Origin: JAGNRR01 sp965230665
Lineage (GTDB): Bacteria; Bacteroidota; Bacteroidia; Chitinophagales; Chitinophagaceae
DNA length: 64,000 bases
Assembly (NCBI GenBank): GCA_965230665.1
Contig: CBDDLM010000004.1
Coordinates: 2,108,001-2,172,000 of the forward strand
Reading direction: 5' to 3'
The notes under the pieces are model-generated. The model saw only the letters and a list, made by a program, of their open reading frames with translations, was not told where the DNA came from and searched no databases. Below, in pieces: positions 8,006-18,587 of the stretch (its first letter is position 1; every line of letters begins with the position of its first letter). Made by a program: the position numbers and the translations under genes.

Positions 8006-11000
8006 TTAGTTAATTTTTTTTATTAATAGTTTAAGTTGATGGTTGTTCACCTCAATCTCCATTCCACTCTCCAATTCGGAGACTATTTCCAAGCTATCCG
8101 CTAAAATTTCCGTGCAAATATAGGCATTAAAAGCTTTTAAGCTCGGATTAATTTCAGGATGGTCCTCTACGATCATATTAATACGTTCAGTAAGCTCAAA
8201 TTGTTCATCCTTCCTTATTTTCTGGACTTTATTAACGATTTCTCTGGCGAGACCTTCTTGCTCTAAATCATCAGTTAATTCAACGTCTAAAGCTACCGTA
8301 AGGGTTCCTTTATTGGCTACAAGCATACCAGGTATTTCATCTGAGGTAATCTCAATATCTTCTAAATCCAGTTGAACGAGCTCACTATCCACTTCCAGCT
8401 TTAGAGAGCCATTTTGCTCAAAGGACTGAATGCTATCACCATCCAAGTTCGCAATGAGCTCCGCCGCCAGTTTCATTTTACCACCAAGTTTTCTACCCAA
8501 GGTTTTAAAATTGGCTTTGGCTTTTTTCTTGATGACATCATTATCTCTTTCAAGAAAGGCAATTTCTTTAATATTGAGCTCAGTTTTTATGAGTTCTGCC
8601 ATATCGTTGGCATAGCGCTCAGTATTCTCATCAAGTTTAGGAATCAAAATTTTTGTAAGAGGTTGACGAACCTTGATACTAGCTTTTTTGCGCAGTGAAA
8701 GCGTTAACGAGCAAATATCCTGTGCCAATGCCATTTTTTCCTCCAGTTCCTTATTGATTAAGGAATTATCTGCATTTGGAAAGTCTACAAGATGAATACT
8801 ATTTACATTATGTGTCTGAGAAACTTTATTGAGTTCTTCAAACATCCAATCTGTAAAGAATGGAGCAACAGGAGCCATAAGTTTAAGAATTGTTTCAAGG
8901 CACTCGTACAATGTTTGATAAGCTGCTATTTTGCTTTCGTCATACTCTCCCTTCCAAAATCTACGACGGCATAAACGAACATACCAATTACTTAATTGCT
9001 CATCGACAAAATAATCAATGGCCCTACCTGCCTTGGTAGGCTCGTATTCATCAAAAGCTTCTGTTACAACACCTATTAATGAATTTAACTCGGATAAAAT
9101 CCATTGATCAATTTCTGGTCTCTGCTCTACGTCTATTCTAGCCTCTTCATATTTAAAACCATCGACATTTGCATATAGCCCGAAGAAGCTATAGGTATTA
9201 AATAGGGTATTAAATAGTTTACGTTGAACTTCTTGTATCCCGTTTAGGTCAAACTTTAGGCTATCCCAAGGTGAAGCATTGGTAATCAAATACCACCGAG
9301 TGGCATCGGCTCCAAATTTATTAATTGTTTCAAATGGGTCAACGACGTTTCCAATGCGTTTACTCATTTTGTTTCCATTCTTGTCCAAAACAAGGCCATT
9401 GGATACTACAGTCTTGTAAGCTACACTATCGTGTAACAGTACGCCAAGAGCATGGAGGGTATAGAACCAACCTCGTGTTTGATCTACACCTTCTGCAATA
9501 AAATCTGCTGGAAAGTTCTCTTTAAAAGTTTCTTCGTTTTCGAAAGGGTAATGCCATTGAGCATAGGGCATAGCCCCGCTGTCAAACCATACATCGATTA
9601 AGTCAGGTTGGCGGTACATTTTTTCACCTTTACTCGATTTCAGGATAACCTCATCTATATAAGGTCGATGAACATCAGCTATTTCTTTTTCAGGACTATC
9701 CTCATGCAGATGCTTTTTTATTTCATCGATGGAGCCACAGCAGATCTCCTCACTTCCATCTTCCGTACGCCAAATAGGAAGAGGGGTTCCCCAAAAACGA
9801 GAACGACTAAGGTTCCAATCAACCATATTCTCTAACCAGTTTCCAAATCGTCCCTCCCCAGTAGATGCAGGTTTCCAGTTTATAGTTTTGTTCAACTCTA
9901 AAAGGCGATCCTTAACAGCTGTCGTCTTTACAAACCATGCATCTAGTGGATAATAAACAATGGGTTTATCCGTGCGCCAACAATGTGGATAGGAGTGTGC
10001 GTATTTTTCTACCTTAAAGGCACGCCCTTTAAGTTTTAAATCAACCGCTATATCTACATTAACGTCTACATAGTTCTCTTGATTCTTATAGTTCTTCACG
10101 AACCGACCAGAATATGCTCCTGTACCCTCAATAAATTTTCCTTCCCGATCTATAAGGGTAACAATGCCTAAATTATTTTTTAGACCAACCTTGTAGTCAT
10201 CTGCTCCAAATGCAGGTGCCGTATGCACAATACCCGTACCATCTTCTGTTGTTACAAAATCACCAATAACAACGCGGAACGGATCCCCTTCAATATTTTC
10301 GGGCTGATTACTTTCAAAAGGGAGTAACTGTTCGTACCGAATTCCTTCTAAGTCTGCACCCATGAAAGAACTTATCTTCTGCCAAGGGATTGTTTTGCTC
10401 TCTTCATCGAAATTAGCGTTTTCACCTTCGTCTTTTAAATACTTAGATATAAGTGCTGTGGCCAATACAACGAACTGTATCTCCTTAGTATACGGATTTT
10501 TAGTTCTTAAAAGGCTATATTCGATCTTCTTGCCAACTGTCAGGCCAAGGTTTGAGGGGAGTGTCCATGGTGTGGTTGTCCAGGCGAGAAAATGCACATC
10601 TGCCCCATTAGCTTGCTCAAAAAGAAAGCGGGATTGTTCATTATCAATTGCTTTAAACAGAACAGTTGCACTTGTATCCTTGACATCTTGATAGGTTCCA
10701 GGTTGATTCAACTCATGAGAGCTGAGACCTGTGCCTGCAGCAGGGCTATAAGGTTGAATGGAGACACTCTTATACAGATACCCTTTATCATATAAAGTTT
10801 TCAAACAATTCCAAACACTTTCTACATAGTCATTTTCATAAGTTACATAGGGGTCATCTAGATTGACCCAATACCCCATCTTTTGAGTAATGCTGTCCCA
10901 TTGATCCTTGAAGCGAAGAACTGTCTCACGGCATTTTTTGTTATAATCTTCTACACTGATCTTTGTTCCAATATCTTCTTTTGTTATACCAAGTTCCTTT

Positions 11001-11293
11001 TCGACATTAAGTTCAATAGGTAAACCATGTGTATCCCAACCAGCCTTTCTATTCACCTTAAACCCTTGCATTGTTTTATACCTACAAACAAGGTCTTTTA
11101 GGGTTCTTGAGATGACATGATGGATGCCAGGCATTCCATTGGCAGAAGGGGGACCTTCATAAAAAACAAAGGGTGTTTTGCCCTCACGAATTTTGATGCT
11201 TTCGTCGAAGGTATTCTGTTCCTGCCATTTTTGAAGAATGTTTTCTTCAATGCTAGGCATATTCAATTTTTGCGGTATGCTATACTGCGCCAT
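8006..11293 (-). CDS. ileS: Isoleucine-tRNA ligase
   Basis: IleS charges tRNA-Ile in the cytoplasm. I place the start at the ATG at 11293 (MAQYSIPQKLNMPSIEE), giving 1095 residues; an upstream in-frame ATG at 11332 adds 13 residues that look unlike the family. Class I motifs are visible: the HIGH-like GMPGIHH near residue 60 and KMSKR near residue 645. The editing (CP1) insertion lies between them with TTTPWTLPSN and GTGIVHTAPAFG. The C-terminal part is the anticodon-binding domain with the long extension seen in the longer IleS type. The DksA-like gene follows after two bases. The divergence between the two ileS types affects mupirocin sensitivity, but I do not infer that here. Confidence 0.95.
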   Translation of the reverse strand: MAQYSIPQKLNMPSIEENILQKWQEQNTFDESIKIREGKTPFVFYEGPPSANGMPGIHHVISRTLKDLVCRYKTMQGFKVNRKAGWDTHGLPIELNVEKELGITKEDIGTKISVEDYNKKCRETVLRFKDQWDSITQKMGYWVNLDDPYVTYENDYVESVWNCLKTLYDKGYLYKSVSIQPYSPAAGTGLSSHELNQPGTYQDVKDTSATVLFKAIDNEQSRFLFEQANGADVHFLAWTTTPWTLPSNLGLTVGKKIEYSLLRTKNPYTKEIQFVVLATALISKYLKDEGENANFDEESKTIPWQKISSFMGADLEGIRYEQLLPFESNQPENIEGDPFRVVIGDFVTTEDGTGIVHTAPAFGADDYKVGLKNNLGIVTLIDREGKFIEGTGAYSGRFVKNYKNQENYVDVNVDIAVDLKLKGRAFKVEKYAHSYPHCWRTDKPIVYYPLDAWFVKTTAVKDRLLELNKTINWKPASTGEGRFGNWLENMVDWNLSRSRFWGTPLPIWRTEDGSEEICCGSIDEIKKHLHEDSPEKEIADVHRPYIDEVILKSSKGEKMYRQPDLIDVWFDSGAMPYAQWHYPFENEETFKENFPADFIAEGVDQTRGWFYTLHALGVLLHDSVAYKTVVSNGLVLDKNGNKMSKRIGNVVDPFETINKFGADATRWYLITNASPWDSLKFDLNGIQEVQRKLFNTLFNTYSFFGLYANVDGFKYEEARIDVEQRPEIDQWILSELNSLIGVVTEAFDEYEPTKAGRAIDYFVDEQLSNWYVRLCRRRFWKGEYDESKIAAYQTLYECLETILKLMAPVAPFFTDWMFEELNKVSQTHNVNSIHLVDFPNADNSLINKELEEKMALAQDICSLTLSLRKKASIKVRQPLTKILIPKLDENTERYANDMAELIKTELNIKEIAFLERDNDVIKKKAKANFKTLGRKLGGKMKLAAELIANLDGDSIQSFEQNGSLKLEVDSELVQLDLEDIEITSDEIPGMLVANKGTLTVALDVELTDDLEQEGLAREIVNKVQKIRKDEQFELTERINMIVEDHPEINPSLKAFNAYICTEILADSLEIVSELESGMEIEVNNHQLKLLIKKIN

Positions 11294-11366
11294 AAGGGGC
11301 GCAAAATTACAAATTGTTTGGCTGTGTGCCAAGTTCTTGTAGTTGTTCAGAAAATCAAAAAAAAGC

Positions 11367-14300
11367 TTAAAAGTCTGTGGCCATGCTCAGATGGTATTCT
11401 GGTCTTTTACGGTTTACTGTTGGTTCAATATTCCAACCTACATCAAACCTGATGAAGTAGCCAAATAGTTTAGTGCGTACACCTGCACCATATCCTAGTC
11501 CCATTATGTCCTGCTTATTGCTAAAACTAGCAATTACGTTACGTGCAGCATTGGTGTCCGTAAAGCTGAGGTTCGTATTTCGATCTAATGGCAGTAATCC
11601 GCGCCAAGCAACACCTAAGTCAACAAAAGTGACTAGTTGAAGGTTCCTGAGGAAAGCTGATTTTAACGGGCCTTTAAAGAATGTATTATATATAGGTAAC
11701 CTGATTTCTTCATTAATGACCGCGTAACTGCTTCCATTAAATGCTTGTTGACGATACCCTCTTAAATTCGTAGCAAGTGTTTGGAAGGCATATTCATTAA
11801 TATTATCAGGCAATGGGCCACGATCTTCTCCAGGTGTTTGAATCAAAGTATTATCTACCCCACCAAGATAGTATAAGAGTTTTGCACTGCCATCACTCAA
11901 GCCAGTTGCAATACGCGATGCTAAGATTACGTTTTTATAAATCGTTGTGTAATTTCTGGCATCGAATCCGATTTGATAAAAGCCTGTAGAAGGAGCACTT
12001 AATCTGTATTGATATTCAGCAAATATTTTCGCTCGAGTACCTTTTCTTATATTGAGCAGTGGATTGATAGAATTATCAAAAATGTATTCAAAGCGCATAA
12101 ATGACCAATATTCACTTTGATTAGGGAATTTAATTGTTGCTGAATTACTGGCTAGATATCGAACTCTGTCGTATCGTAGCCCAATGGAAAGATTAATACT
12201 ATTTGCTCGATTAAAAGGGTATCTAAAATTACTTTCTATATATTCAGTGCCAACTTTCCCTAGGAAATTTGTGGGGCTAAACAATGAGTCTGGTGCCTCT
12301 GAGGCATCATATTCCTGTCTTGTTTGTTGGTGAAAATAAGTGATTTTCCAATCTAGTCTCTTTTTATAGTTTGCGTATTGTAGAAAATATGAGGTGCCAT
12401 CAAACGAAGATGGTACACGAATACCTCCCGTGATTTTTTGATCTTCCAAGATATCAATAAGCTCAAAAGACAAAAAACCGTTGACTGATGGAAATTGGAA
12501 GCCACCTTGATTATACGAAATATTTTGATAGCGCGTAAAGAGTAAAGTATTATCTAATGATGTAGATAAAGTCTTAGGATTAAATGTTGTAATGTAACGT
12601 TTCTTTTTTCTCCTTTTGGGAATAGAAACAAGTCTCCCTTTTTTTCTGTTAGCAGCATACTCTCCCTTTGTAAATACATTATAGAGAGCCGAGGTAGAAT
12701 CCACTTGATTGTAAGTCGTGACATATTCTGCACTCTTCTTTCTAGGTTTTTTTACTTGCTCTTTTATTACTTCTTTTTCAATCGTCTGGGTTGGGTGCTC
12801 CGCATTATATTTTTCTAACTCCTTAACTTTTGTATTATACACGTAGTATTTCCCTTTCTTCTTAATAACCTCAACTACCGATTCCTGATTCGGAATGTAA
12901 TGGTGTTTTAACACGTTGAACGGAAGAGCATGTGTAGCAGTTGTTTTAAAATTTACAGCACCTGTAGCTGAATTGTCAACCTCAACTATTTTCCTGACTA
13001 GTTTACCATTACGTTTCTCGATGTAAGAAAACTTGTCCAAGCCATATTGAATAGGGCTTGATATTGGGTTCTTTGTATTCGTTACTTTGCGTAGAGTTGC
13101 TCTATTTTTCTGGTTAAAATAATAGATATTGAAATCCTTATTAAAATATTTTTTAGCCTTTAATTCTTCTTGGTTCATGACTGTATCTTGTCTGTTCGAC
13201 AAGAACAGTACACCTACTTTATTACCACTAGACACATATGATGGAGAGTGATCATCAAAGTAGTCGTTTGTCAAGTTGGTTATTCTATTTCTTCTAAAAT
13301 TATAGGTGAAGATGTCACTTTTACCCTTTTTGATACCTGATAAAATAAGGGTGTAATCATTATTAGTAAAACAAACTCCTGTAATACGTTCAATTTTTCT
13401 TTTAGAAAGTAGCTTGTTTTGTTTTAATTGATTGACTGTATTATAAAGACGAACGAATGTTTTGTCCTTATAAGGATATATGGTTACCAAGTTATTCCCA
13501 CTTGGACTCCAAGCTATAAGCGGATAATTTGGATCATTTACCTCATCTAAATTCTTGTATCCACCTTGTACAAGTACTTTGGAATCACCAAGATCTGTTT
13601 CTTGAAGTATGATCTTCCATTCTCCGTCTTTTCTGATAACATAGGCTAATTGAGTACCATTCGGTGACAAGTAAAATTGTGAATACCGTCCTTCAAACTT
13701 CTCCTTAAGATTTGTTTTTAATGACCGACCGTATGCGTTTTCCGAGGTTAGTAATTCGTCATCCAAAGCATAAAAGGTTCGCCACTCTTTATAAAGCTCC
13801 TTAGCATCTTTTTGCACAGCTTGTCGTATTGCAGCATCCACATTTTTTCTAAACCGACTCAAATAAAGGAGGTTGGATACAATATTGGGTCCGTACTGAG
13901 TTTCAATAAAGTGCCAGAACGAATGCCCGATAATTTTCTGATTCTTCTGTGCGATGTTTTTGAATTTGAAATTAGTATCTGATAAAGAGATCAAATTTTG
14001 CACTTCAGTTTCTAACTCCGGAGTCCAATCATTCGAGATATGTTGCACATAACCAGTGGTGTACCATTCAGGCAAATTCATACGAATAGCATTTTTTACG
14101 ATCTCCTTAATATTTTTACCAAAGAGCATATTATCCTTAATTACATTCGCAACACCTTGTTTTACCTGTTTTAGCAGATCGGCATGATTTCCTGTAAAGT
14201 ATACCGGTAAGTTGTCACCACTTACTTTTAGTCTACCGCCATCAGCATCATTTAAATCTGAAGTGTGATTAACGCCAATATTCGTTTGTATATAGTCACT

Positions 14301-14600
14301 ATAGGAATTATACAGTACGATATTGAGTTTTCTTGGAAGAGAACCTCCCATTTTTTGTACAATGGAGCTCAATTCGTTTTCAGCTTCATTTAGAACATGA
14401 TCGGCTAGTTTTTCCGCTGGGCGATAAAAGAACACTCTAAAGTGCGTACTATCATAATATTTCCATCTAAAGGTTTTGTATTGCATTTGATTCTGCCCGA
14501 ACTTCTCCCAAGAGGCCTGTGCAACAGCTTGATTTACAACTGAAAAACAGCCTAAAAGCACAAGAAAAGCGAAAATGTATTTTACATTTTTAATCACCAT
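11367..14600 (-). CDS. Large TolB-propeller/outer membrane barrel protein
   Basis: The 1077-residue product has a signal peptide ending near VAQA|SWEKFGQ. Residues about 40-280 form an alpha/beta segment (KTFRWKYYDSTHFRVFFYR...) that resembles the peptidase-MA-like leader of family proteins, but I see no HExxH motif. Residues about 300-600 contain TolB/PD40-type beta-propeller repeats (LAWSPSGNNLVTIYP-like, SPSYVSSGNKVGVLFLSN). The last 400 residues alternate like a 16-strand outer membrane barrel (GIRVPSSF, LSIGLRYDRVRY, YGAGVRTKLFGYFIRFDVGW). Such proteins are widespread in Bacteroidota and usually annotated as TolB-like or surface-antigen proteins; the role is unknown. It lies 73 bases downstream of ileS's upstream end, on the same strand but upstream of it. 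A Lys/Arg-rich linker lies near residues 640-670. Confidence 0.8.
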   Translation of the reverse strand: MVIKNVKYIFAFLVLLGCFSVVNQAVAQASWEKFGQNQMQYKTFRWKYYDSTHFRVFFYRPAEKLADHVLNEAENELSSIVQKMGGSLPRKLNIVLYNSYSDYIQTNIGVNHTSDLNDADGGRLKVSGDNLPVYFTGNHADLLKQVKQGVANVIKDNMLFGKNIKEIVKNAIRMNLPEWYTTGYVQHISNDWTPELETEVQNLISLSDTNFKFKNIAQKNQKIIGHSFWHFIETQYGPNIVSNLLYLSRFRKNVDAAIRQAVQKDAKELYKEWRTFYALDDELLTSENAYGRSLKTNLKEKFEGRYSQFYLSPNGTQLAYVIRKDGEWKIILQETDLGDSKVLVQGGYKNLDEVNDPNYPLIAWSPSGNNLVTIYPYKDKTFVRLYNTVNQLKQNKLLSKRKIERITGVCFTNNDYTLILSGIKKGKSDIFTYNFRRNRITNLTNDYFDDHSPSYVSSGNKVGVLFLSNRQDTVMNQEELKAKKYFNKDFNIYYFNQKNRATLRKVTNTKNPISSPIQYGLDKFSYIEKRNGKLVRKIVEVDNSATGAVNFKTTATHALPFNVLKHHYIPNQESVVEVIKKKGKYYVYNTKVKELEKYNAEHPTQTIEKEVIKEQVKKPRKKSAEYVTTYNQVDSTSALYNVFTKGEYAANRKKGRLVSIPKRRKKKRYITTFNPKTLSTSLDNTLLFTRYQNISYNQGGFQFPSVNGFLSFELIDILEDQKITGGIRVPSSFDGTSYFLQYANYKKRLDWKITYFHQQTRQEYDASEAPDSLFSPTNFLGKVGTEYIESNFRYPFNRANSINLSIGLRYDRVRYLASNSATIKFPNQSEYWSFMRFEYIFDNSINPLLNIRKGTRAKIFAEYQYRLSAPSTGFYQIGFDARNYTTIYKNVILASRIATGLSDGSAKLLYYLGGVDNTLIQTPGEDRGPLPDNINEYAFQTLATNLRGYRQQAFNGSSYAVINEEIRLPIYNTFFKGPLKSAFLRNLQLVTFVDLGVAWRGLLPLDRNTNLSFTDTNAARNVIASFSNKQDIMGLGYGAGVRTKLFGYFIRFDVGWNIEPTVNRKRPEYHLSMATDF

Positions 14601-14680
14601 ACTAATTTACGTGTAATTATTTTCAAAGCTATCTGCAGAATGTAATATTATTGTGATTCCTTGTTAATATTATTCGAAAT

Positions 14681-15325
14681 ATGATTCACTTAAAGGCCTT
14701 TACATTTAATCCTTTTCAGGAGAACACCTATTTACTATCCGATGAGAACAAAAATGCCATCCTCATAGATCCAGGTATGTATGGTCAGCAAGAAGTGAAC
14801 GACCTACAGCGTTATATTATTGAAAATGGTTTAAATCCAGTTAAAGTATTGCTTACACATGCTCACCTAGACCATATTTTTGGTCTGAAGTCTTTTCTTG
14901 AGCTATATGATGTGCCATTCTACTTACATGAGGATGAGTTGCCGGTATATACCAGTGCAGAGGCTGTTGCCGCCAACTATGGTGTAGAATTAAGTCTTCC
15001 GAAAAAGTTACATGATTTTATTTCGGAGTCTGACGTTGTAAATTTTGGCGGAGAGAATTTAGAAATCCGTTTTGCCCCAGGACACTCTCCGGGTAGTATT
15101 TGCTTTTATTCTAAAGAGCAGAATTGGGTGATTGGCGGAGATGTATTGTTTCAACAAAGTATTGGACGTACAGATTTACCCGGAGGAAATTTTGATACAT
15201 TAATACGGAGTATACAAACTCAACTTTTCACATTACCTGATCAGACTACTGTTTACTCAGGTCATGGTCCAAGTACAACGATAGGGTTTGAGAAAATGAA
15301 TAATCCGTTCCTGTCAAGTCGTTAG
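14681..15325 (+). CDS. MBL-fold metallo-hydrolase (glyoxalase II-like)
   Basis: The 214-residue product is a compact metallo-beta-lactamase-fold hydrolase. Zinc ligands are THAHLDH (residues about 58-64), the APGHSPGS His, the Asp in IGGDVLF and the His in YSGHGPST. This subfamily (hydroxyacylglutathione hydrolase-like, YcbL type) hydrolyses thioesters; the physiological substrate is not clear. It has no signal peptide, so it is cytoplasmic. It is divergent from the large outer membrane gene, with only 80 bases between the two starts, so both promoters must lie in that short space. Confidence 0.9.
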   Translation: MIHLKAFTFNPFQENTYLLSDENKNAILIDPGMYGQQEVNDLQRYIIENGLNPVKVLLTHAHLDHIFGLKSFLELYDVPFYLHEDELPVYTSAEAVAANYGVELSLPKKLHDFISESDVVNFGGENLEIRFAPGHSPGSICFYSKEQNWVIGGDVLFQQSIGRTDLPGGNFDTLIRSIQTQLFTLPDQTTVYSGHGPSTTIGFEKMNNPFLSSR

Positions 15326-15474
15326 ATACTTCTTAAGTTGATCAGAAAGAAAGTTTGAGTCATTCAATTTCGTTCAATCAACTCTAATGCATTTCATACC
15401 TTTTATTATGCAGTTCGTCAGATAGAGGGACTAACCATGATATGATCGTTTTAGGTTTGCTTAAAATTACTAAA

Positions 15475-16881
15475 ATGAAAAATCAAGTATCTAAAATCGC
15501 GACTCTATTATTCGTTACCCTGTTTTTCTATGGCAAAGCGCAAGCACAGCTTCCTACTTTGTTACAGAGTAAATTACAGGACACTTTACTGGCTGTAGGT
15601 AATCAGTATAAATTTAAAGGCTTATCTGTGGCAGTTTCTTATAAGAATGCAGGTATTTGGAAGTCTGCTTATGGGCAATCTACAAGTACACAACCTTTAA
15701 ATACGAATATGTTGATTGGTATTGGCAGTAATACAAAGACGTTTGTGAGTGCGCTTATGATTAAGTTACATGAGAATGGTCAGTTACATTTAGATGATAC
15801 GATCGGTACTTGGATTCAAGGCTATCAAAACATTGCAGGAAATATAACGATCCGACAACTTTTAAATCATACTAGTGGAGTTTACAGTTTTACTGAGCAT
15901 AGCGATTTTTGGACAGCGCTAAACAATAATTTGAGCAAGGTTTGGACAAAGCAAGAGATACTGACTTCTTTTGTTGATGCTCCATACTTTACTTCAGGAA
16001 ACGGTTTTGAGTATAGTAATAGTAATCATTTGTTGGCGGCACTCATTGCTGAATCTGTAACAGGTCGTTCTTTACATCACCTAATTCGCGATAGTATTCT
16101 TACCCCTAATAATTTACAACATACTTTTTTTCCGCCATATGAAACGGCCACAGATCCATATGCAAATTTCTGGACAAACCTTGATGGGGTAGGTGCTTGG
16201 GATGATATGGGAAATTGGTCGCAGTCAGGTGCTGTGATTCCTAAGGAAGTGCAATCTGCTGCGAACGCTGCAGGCGGAATCGTATCAACAGCAGAAGACA
16301 ATGTGAAATTTTGGAAGGCCCTTATGATGGGACAAATTATTACCAAAAATTCTTTGGTCCATGAAATGATGGACTGGCAAAATGGGGGCTCGTATGGTTT
16401 ATACGGTTTGAGTATTATGAGAAAACGTCAATTAGGTCGTATTACATTCTCTCATGGAGGAACCTGGCTGGGGCAGATAAACTCGAATCTTGCTGACACG
16501 AATAATCAAATCTATATTACAGTACTATCAAACCAAGATAGTTTGCAAAATTCGTATACACGAAAAGTAGTTGAGGCTTTGTATAAAGTATGTCTTGATT
16601 TCAATCAGGCAGTGAGCGTACGAAATTATGTCGAAGATCGTGATCTGAAGGTATATCCCAATCCAGCAACTCAGGTGGTTTATATCAAATCGACCAATGG
16701 CCAATCTCTGAAGGAAGCAATTTTGTTTGATCAAACGGGTAAAATCGTCTTACATAAGAAAGACATGGAGTCTTTGCACAAGAATGAATTAGATCTACGG
16801 GCACTCCATCAGGGGGTGTACTTCCTAAGAATGATCACGCAAAACGGAACTATCGTAAATGATAGAATTGTGAAAAAATAA
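15475..16881 (+). CDS. Secreted serine beta-lactamase-like hydrolase with type IX sorting domain
   Basis: The start at 15475 gives a proper signal peptide (MKNQVSKIATLLFVTLFFYG, cleavage near AQA|QLP); an in-frame ATG at 15442 adds 11 residues before it. The 468-residue product has class C beta-lactamase/DD-peptidase motifs: SNTK (Ser near residue 85), YSNSN (near 180) and HGGTW (near 326). Residues about 395-468 are a type IX C-terminal sorting domain (VYPNPATQVVYIKS...RIVKK). It should therefore be exported by the PorU/PorV system. Known family members are esterases, DD-peptidases or aminopeptidases; true beta-lactamase activity is not implied. The next gene is a paralogue without the sorting domain. 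Confidence 0.9.
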   Translation: MKNQVSKIATLLFVTLFFYGKAQAQLPTLLQSKLQDTLLAVGNQYKFKGLSVAVSYKNAGIWKSAYGQSTSTQPLNTNMLIGIGSNTKTFVSALMIKLHENGQLHLDDTIGTWIQGYQNIAGNITIRQLLNHTSGVYSFTEHSDFWTALNNNLSKVWTKQEILTSFVDAPYFTSGNGFEYSNSNHLLAALIAESVTGRSLHHLIRDSILTPNNLQHTFFPPYETATDPYANFWTNLDGVGAWDDMGNWSQSGAVIPKEVQSAANAAGGIVSTAEDNVKFWKALMMGQIITKNSLVHEMMDWQNGGSYGLYGLSIMRKRQLGRITFSHGGTWLGQINSNLADTNNQIYITVLSNQDSLQNSYTRKVVEALYKVCLDFNQAVSVRNYVEDRDLKVYPNPATQVVYIKSTNGQSLKEAILFDQTGKIVLHKKDMESLHKNELDLRALHQGVYFLRMITQNGTIVNDRIVKK

Positions 16882-16916
16882 TCGATACCTTCTTTTAAAA
16901 CTTCAAATATTAAGAC

Positions 16917-18584
16917 ATGCAATATTTAAATAAATCAATACTCGCTATTATACTTTCGTTGCTAAGTGTAGTAAGCTTAGACGCTCAGATTCAGCAAGAG
17001 AAATCTATTGATAGCATTTTTGCTAAATGGAATAATACGACTTCACCTGGCTGTGGATTAGGAATCATTAAAGATGGTAAATTGATCCTAGCAAAGGGAT
17101 ACGGGATGGCTAATTTGGAGCATAATATTCCCAATAGTGCAAGTTCTGTTTTTCGAATAGGTTCTACTTCTAAACAGTTTACTGCCGCTTGTATTACTCT
17201 TCTGGAGCAACAAGGCAAATTGAAATTTAGCCAAACATTAGATGAGTTTTTTCCTGAGTTTCCGGCTTATGCCAAGAAAATAACGGTTCGTCACCTTTTG
17301 AATCATACCAGTGGAGTTCGTGATTATCTAACATTAACTTATCTAAAAAGTATGGGAGATAATGATTACTACGAAGACAAGGACATCATGGATTGGCTCA
17401 CTAGCCAAGAACAATTAAACTTTGAACCAGGAGATGAATTTTTATATAGTAATTCTGGTTACTGGTTGTTAGGTCAAATTGTGAATAAGGTATCTGGGAT
17501 GAACATGAGTGCTTATGCCAAAAAAGAAATTTTTGATCCACTGGGGATGACACAAACACAATTTTACACTGATCATACGCAAATTGTAAAAAACAGAGCC
17601 GCAGGCTATGCCCCCAAAAGAAAAGGTGGATTCAGGATAGATATGACAACACTCGGTATGATCGGAGATGGCGGTATATTGACTTCTATCAATGATATTA
17701 TGCGTTGGGACGATGCGTTTTATAATTCTAAGGTTTTAAACAAAGATTTCTGGAAGAAAATGACTACAAAAGGCAAACTGAACAATGGGAAAGAAATTCG
17801 TTATGCCAAGGGGCTCATGATTGGTAAGCGTAAAGGCCTGAATGTCATCAAACATGGAGGTTCTTTTGTTGGATTTCGAGCTGAATTGATTCGATTTCCA
17901 GAACAGCATTTTACGGTAGCTATTTTTGCCAATCGGGCGGATGCTAACCCTACACGAATGGCAAATAAGATAGCGGATATTTTTCTCAGCAACCATTATA
18001 AAAAGGAGTCAATACCTAAGAAAAAAGCAAAAAAGAAAAGTAAACAGGCTATTAAAAAGATTGCTTTAGAGCAAATCGAAGGAGAATATGAATTACAGCC
18101 TAATGTTGTTTTTGAGATCAAAAAGGTTGATGACTCTTTACAGGTAAGACAGAAATGGAATGGTGCCAAATACTTTATAAAAAGAACAACGGGAAATTCA
18201 TTCGAAATACCTGGACAAGCTGGGGTTACATTTTCTTTTTCTGACTTGAAAAAAGGGGGCACCCAAAAGGCTATTGTTTCACAGAGAGGATCTGAAGAAG
18301 TTTGCAAACGTGTTGAACCAGTTGACTTGAGTGAGTTAAACTTAAAAGACTATGTGGGGGCGTATTACAGTAAAGAACTTGATATAACTTATACTTTTAT
18401 TTTAAAAGAAGATCAGTTGTATATCCAAGTTAAGAGTGATGATCCAGAACCAATCCAAGCTATAAAAAAAGATCAATTTATCATAGGAGGTTTAATTTTT
18501 AACTTCGAAAGAGAGGCTGGAAATGTCTCAAAATTTATGCTGGAAGCTGGTCGAGTAAAAGATTTAAAATTTATAAAAAAATAA
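16917..18584 (+). CDS. Serine beta-lactamase-like hydrolase with C-terminal DUF3471-like domain
   Basis: The 555-residue product has a signal peptide (cleavage near LDAQ|IQQ) and the same catalytic set as its upstream neighbour: STSK (Ser near residue 82), YSNSG (near 176) and HGGSFVGF (near 312). A Lys-rich linker (residues about 362-380) leads to a C-terminal beta-rich domain of about 170 residues that looks like the DUF3471 domain of Pab87-type peptidases. It lacks a type IX signal, so a periplasmic or membrane-associated location is likely. It lies 35 bases after the previous gene and three bases before the thioredoxin-fold gene, so these genes form one transcription unit. Confidence 0.88.
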   Translation: MQYLNKSILAIILSLLSVVSLDAQIQQEKSIDSIFAKWNNTTSPGCGLGIIKDGKLILAKGYGMANLEHNIPNSASSVFRIGSTSKQFTAACITLLEQQGKLKFSQTLDEFFPEFPAYAKKITVRHLLNHTSGVRDYLTLTYLKSMGDNDYYEDKDIMDWLTSQEQLNFEPGDEFLYSNSGYWLLGQIVNKVSGMNMSAYAKKEIFDPLGMTQTQFYTDHTQIVKNRAAGYAPKRKGGFRIDMTTLGMIGDGGILTSINDIMRWDDAFYNSKVLNKDFWKKMTTKGKLNNGKEIRYAKGLMIGKRKGLNVIKHGGSFVGFRAELIRFPEQHFTVAIFANRADANPTRMANKIADIFLSNHYKKESIPKKKAKKKSKQAIKKIALEQIEGEYELQPNVVFEIKKVDDSLQVRQKWNGAKYFIKRTTGNSFEIPGQAGVTFSFSDLKKGGTQKAIVSQRGSEEVCKRVEPVDLSELNLKDYVGAYYSKELDITYTFILKEDQLYIQVKSDDPEPIQAIKKDQFIIGGLIFNFEREAGNVSKFMLEAGRVKDLKFIKK

Positions 18585-18587
18585 AAT

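Noticed and set aside
7486..8013. 175-codon plus-strand frame rich in Phe, Ala and Leu, looking like a membrane protein
   Set aside because: It is the complement of the Lys/Ala repeat in the DksA-like gene; the hydrophobic pattern arises from the repeat, not from a gene.
15475..18584. Antibiotic-resistance beta-lactamases
   Set aside because: The motifs fit the wider serine hydrolase/DD-peptidase family; nothing shows beta-lactam specificity and no resistance context is seen.
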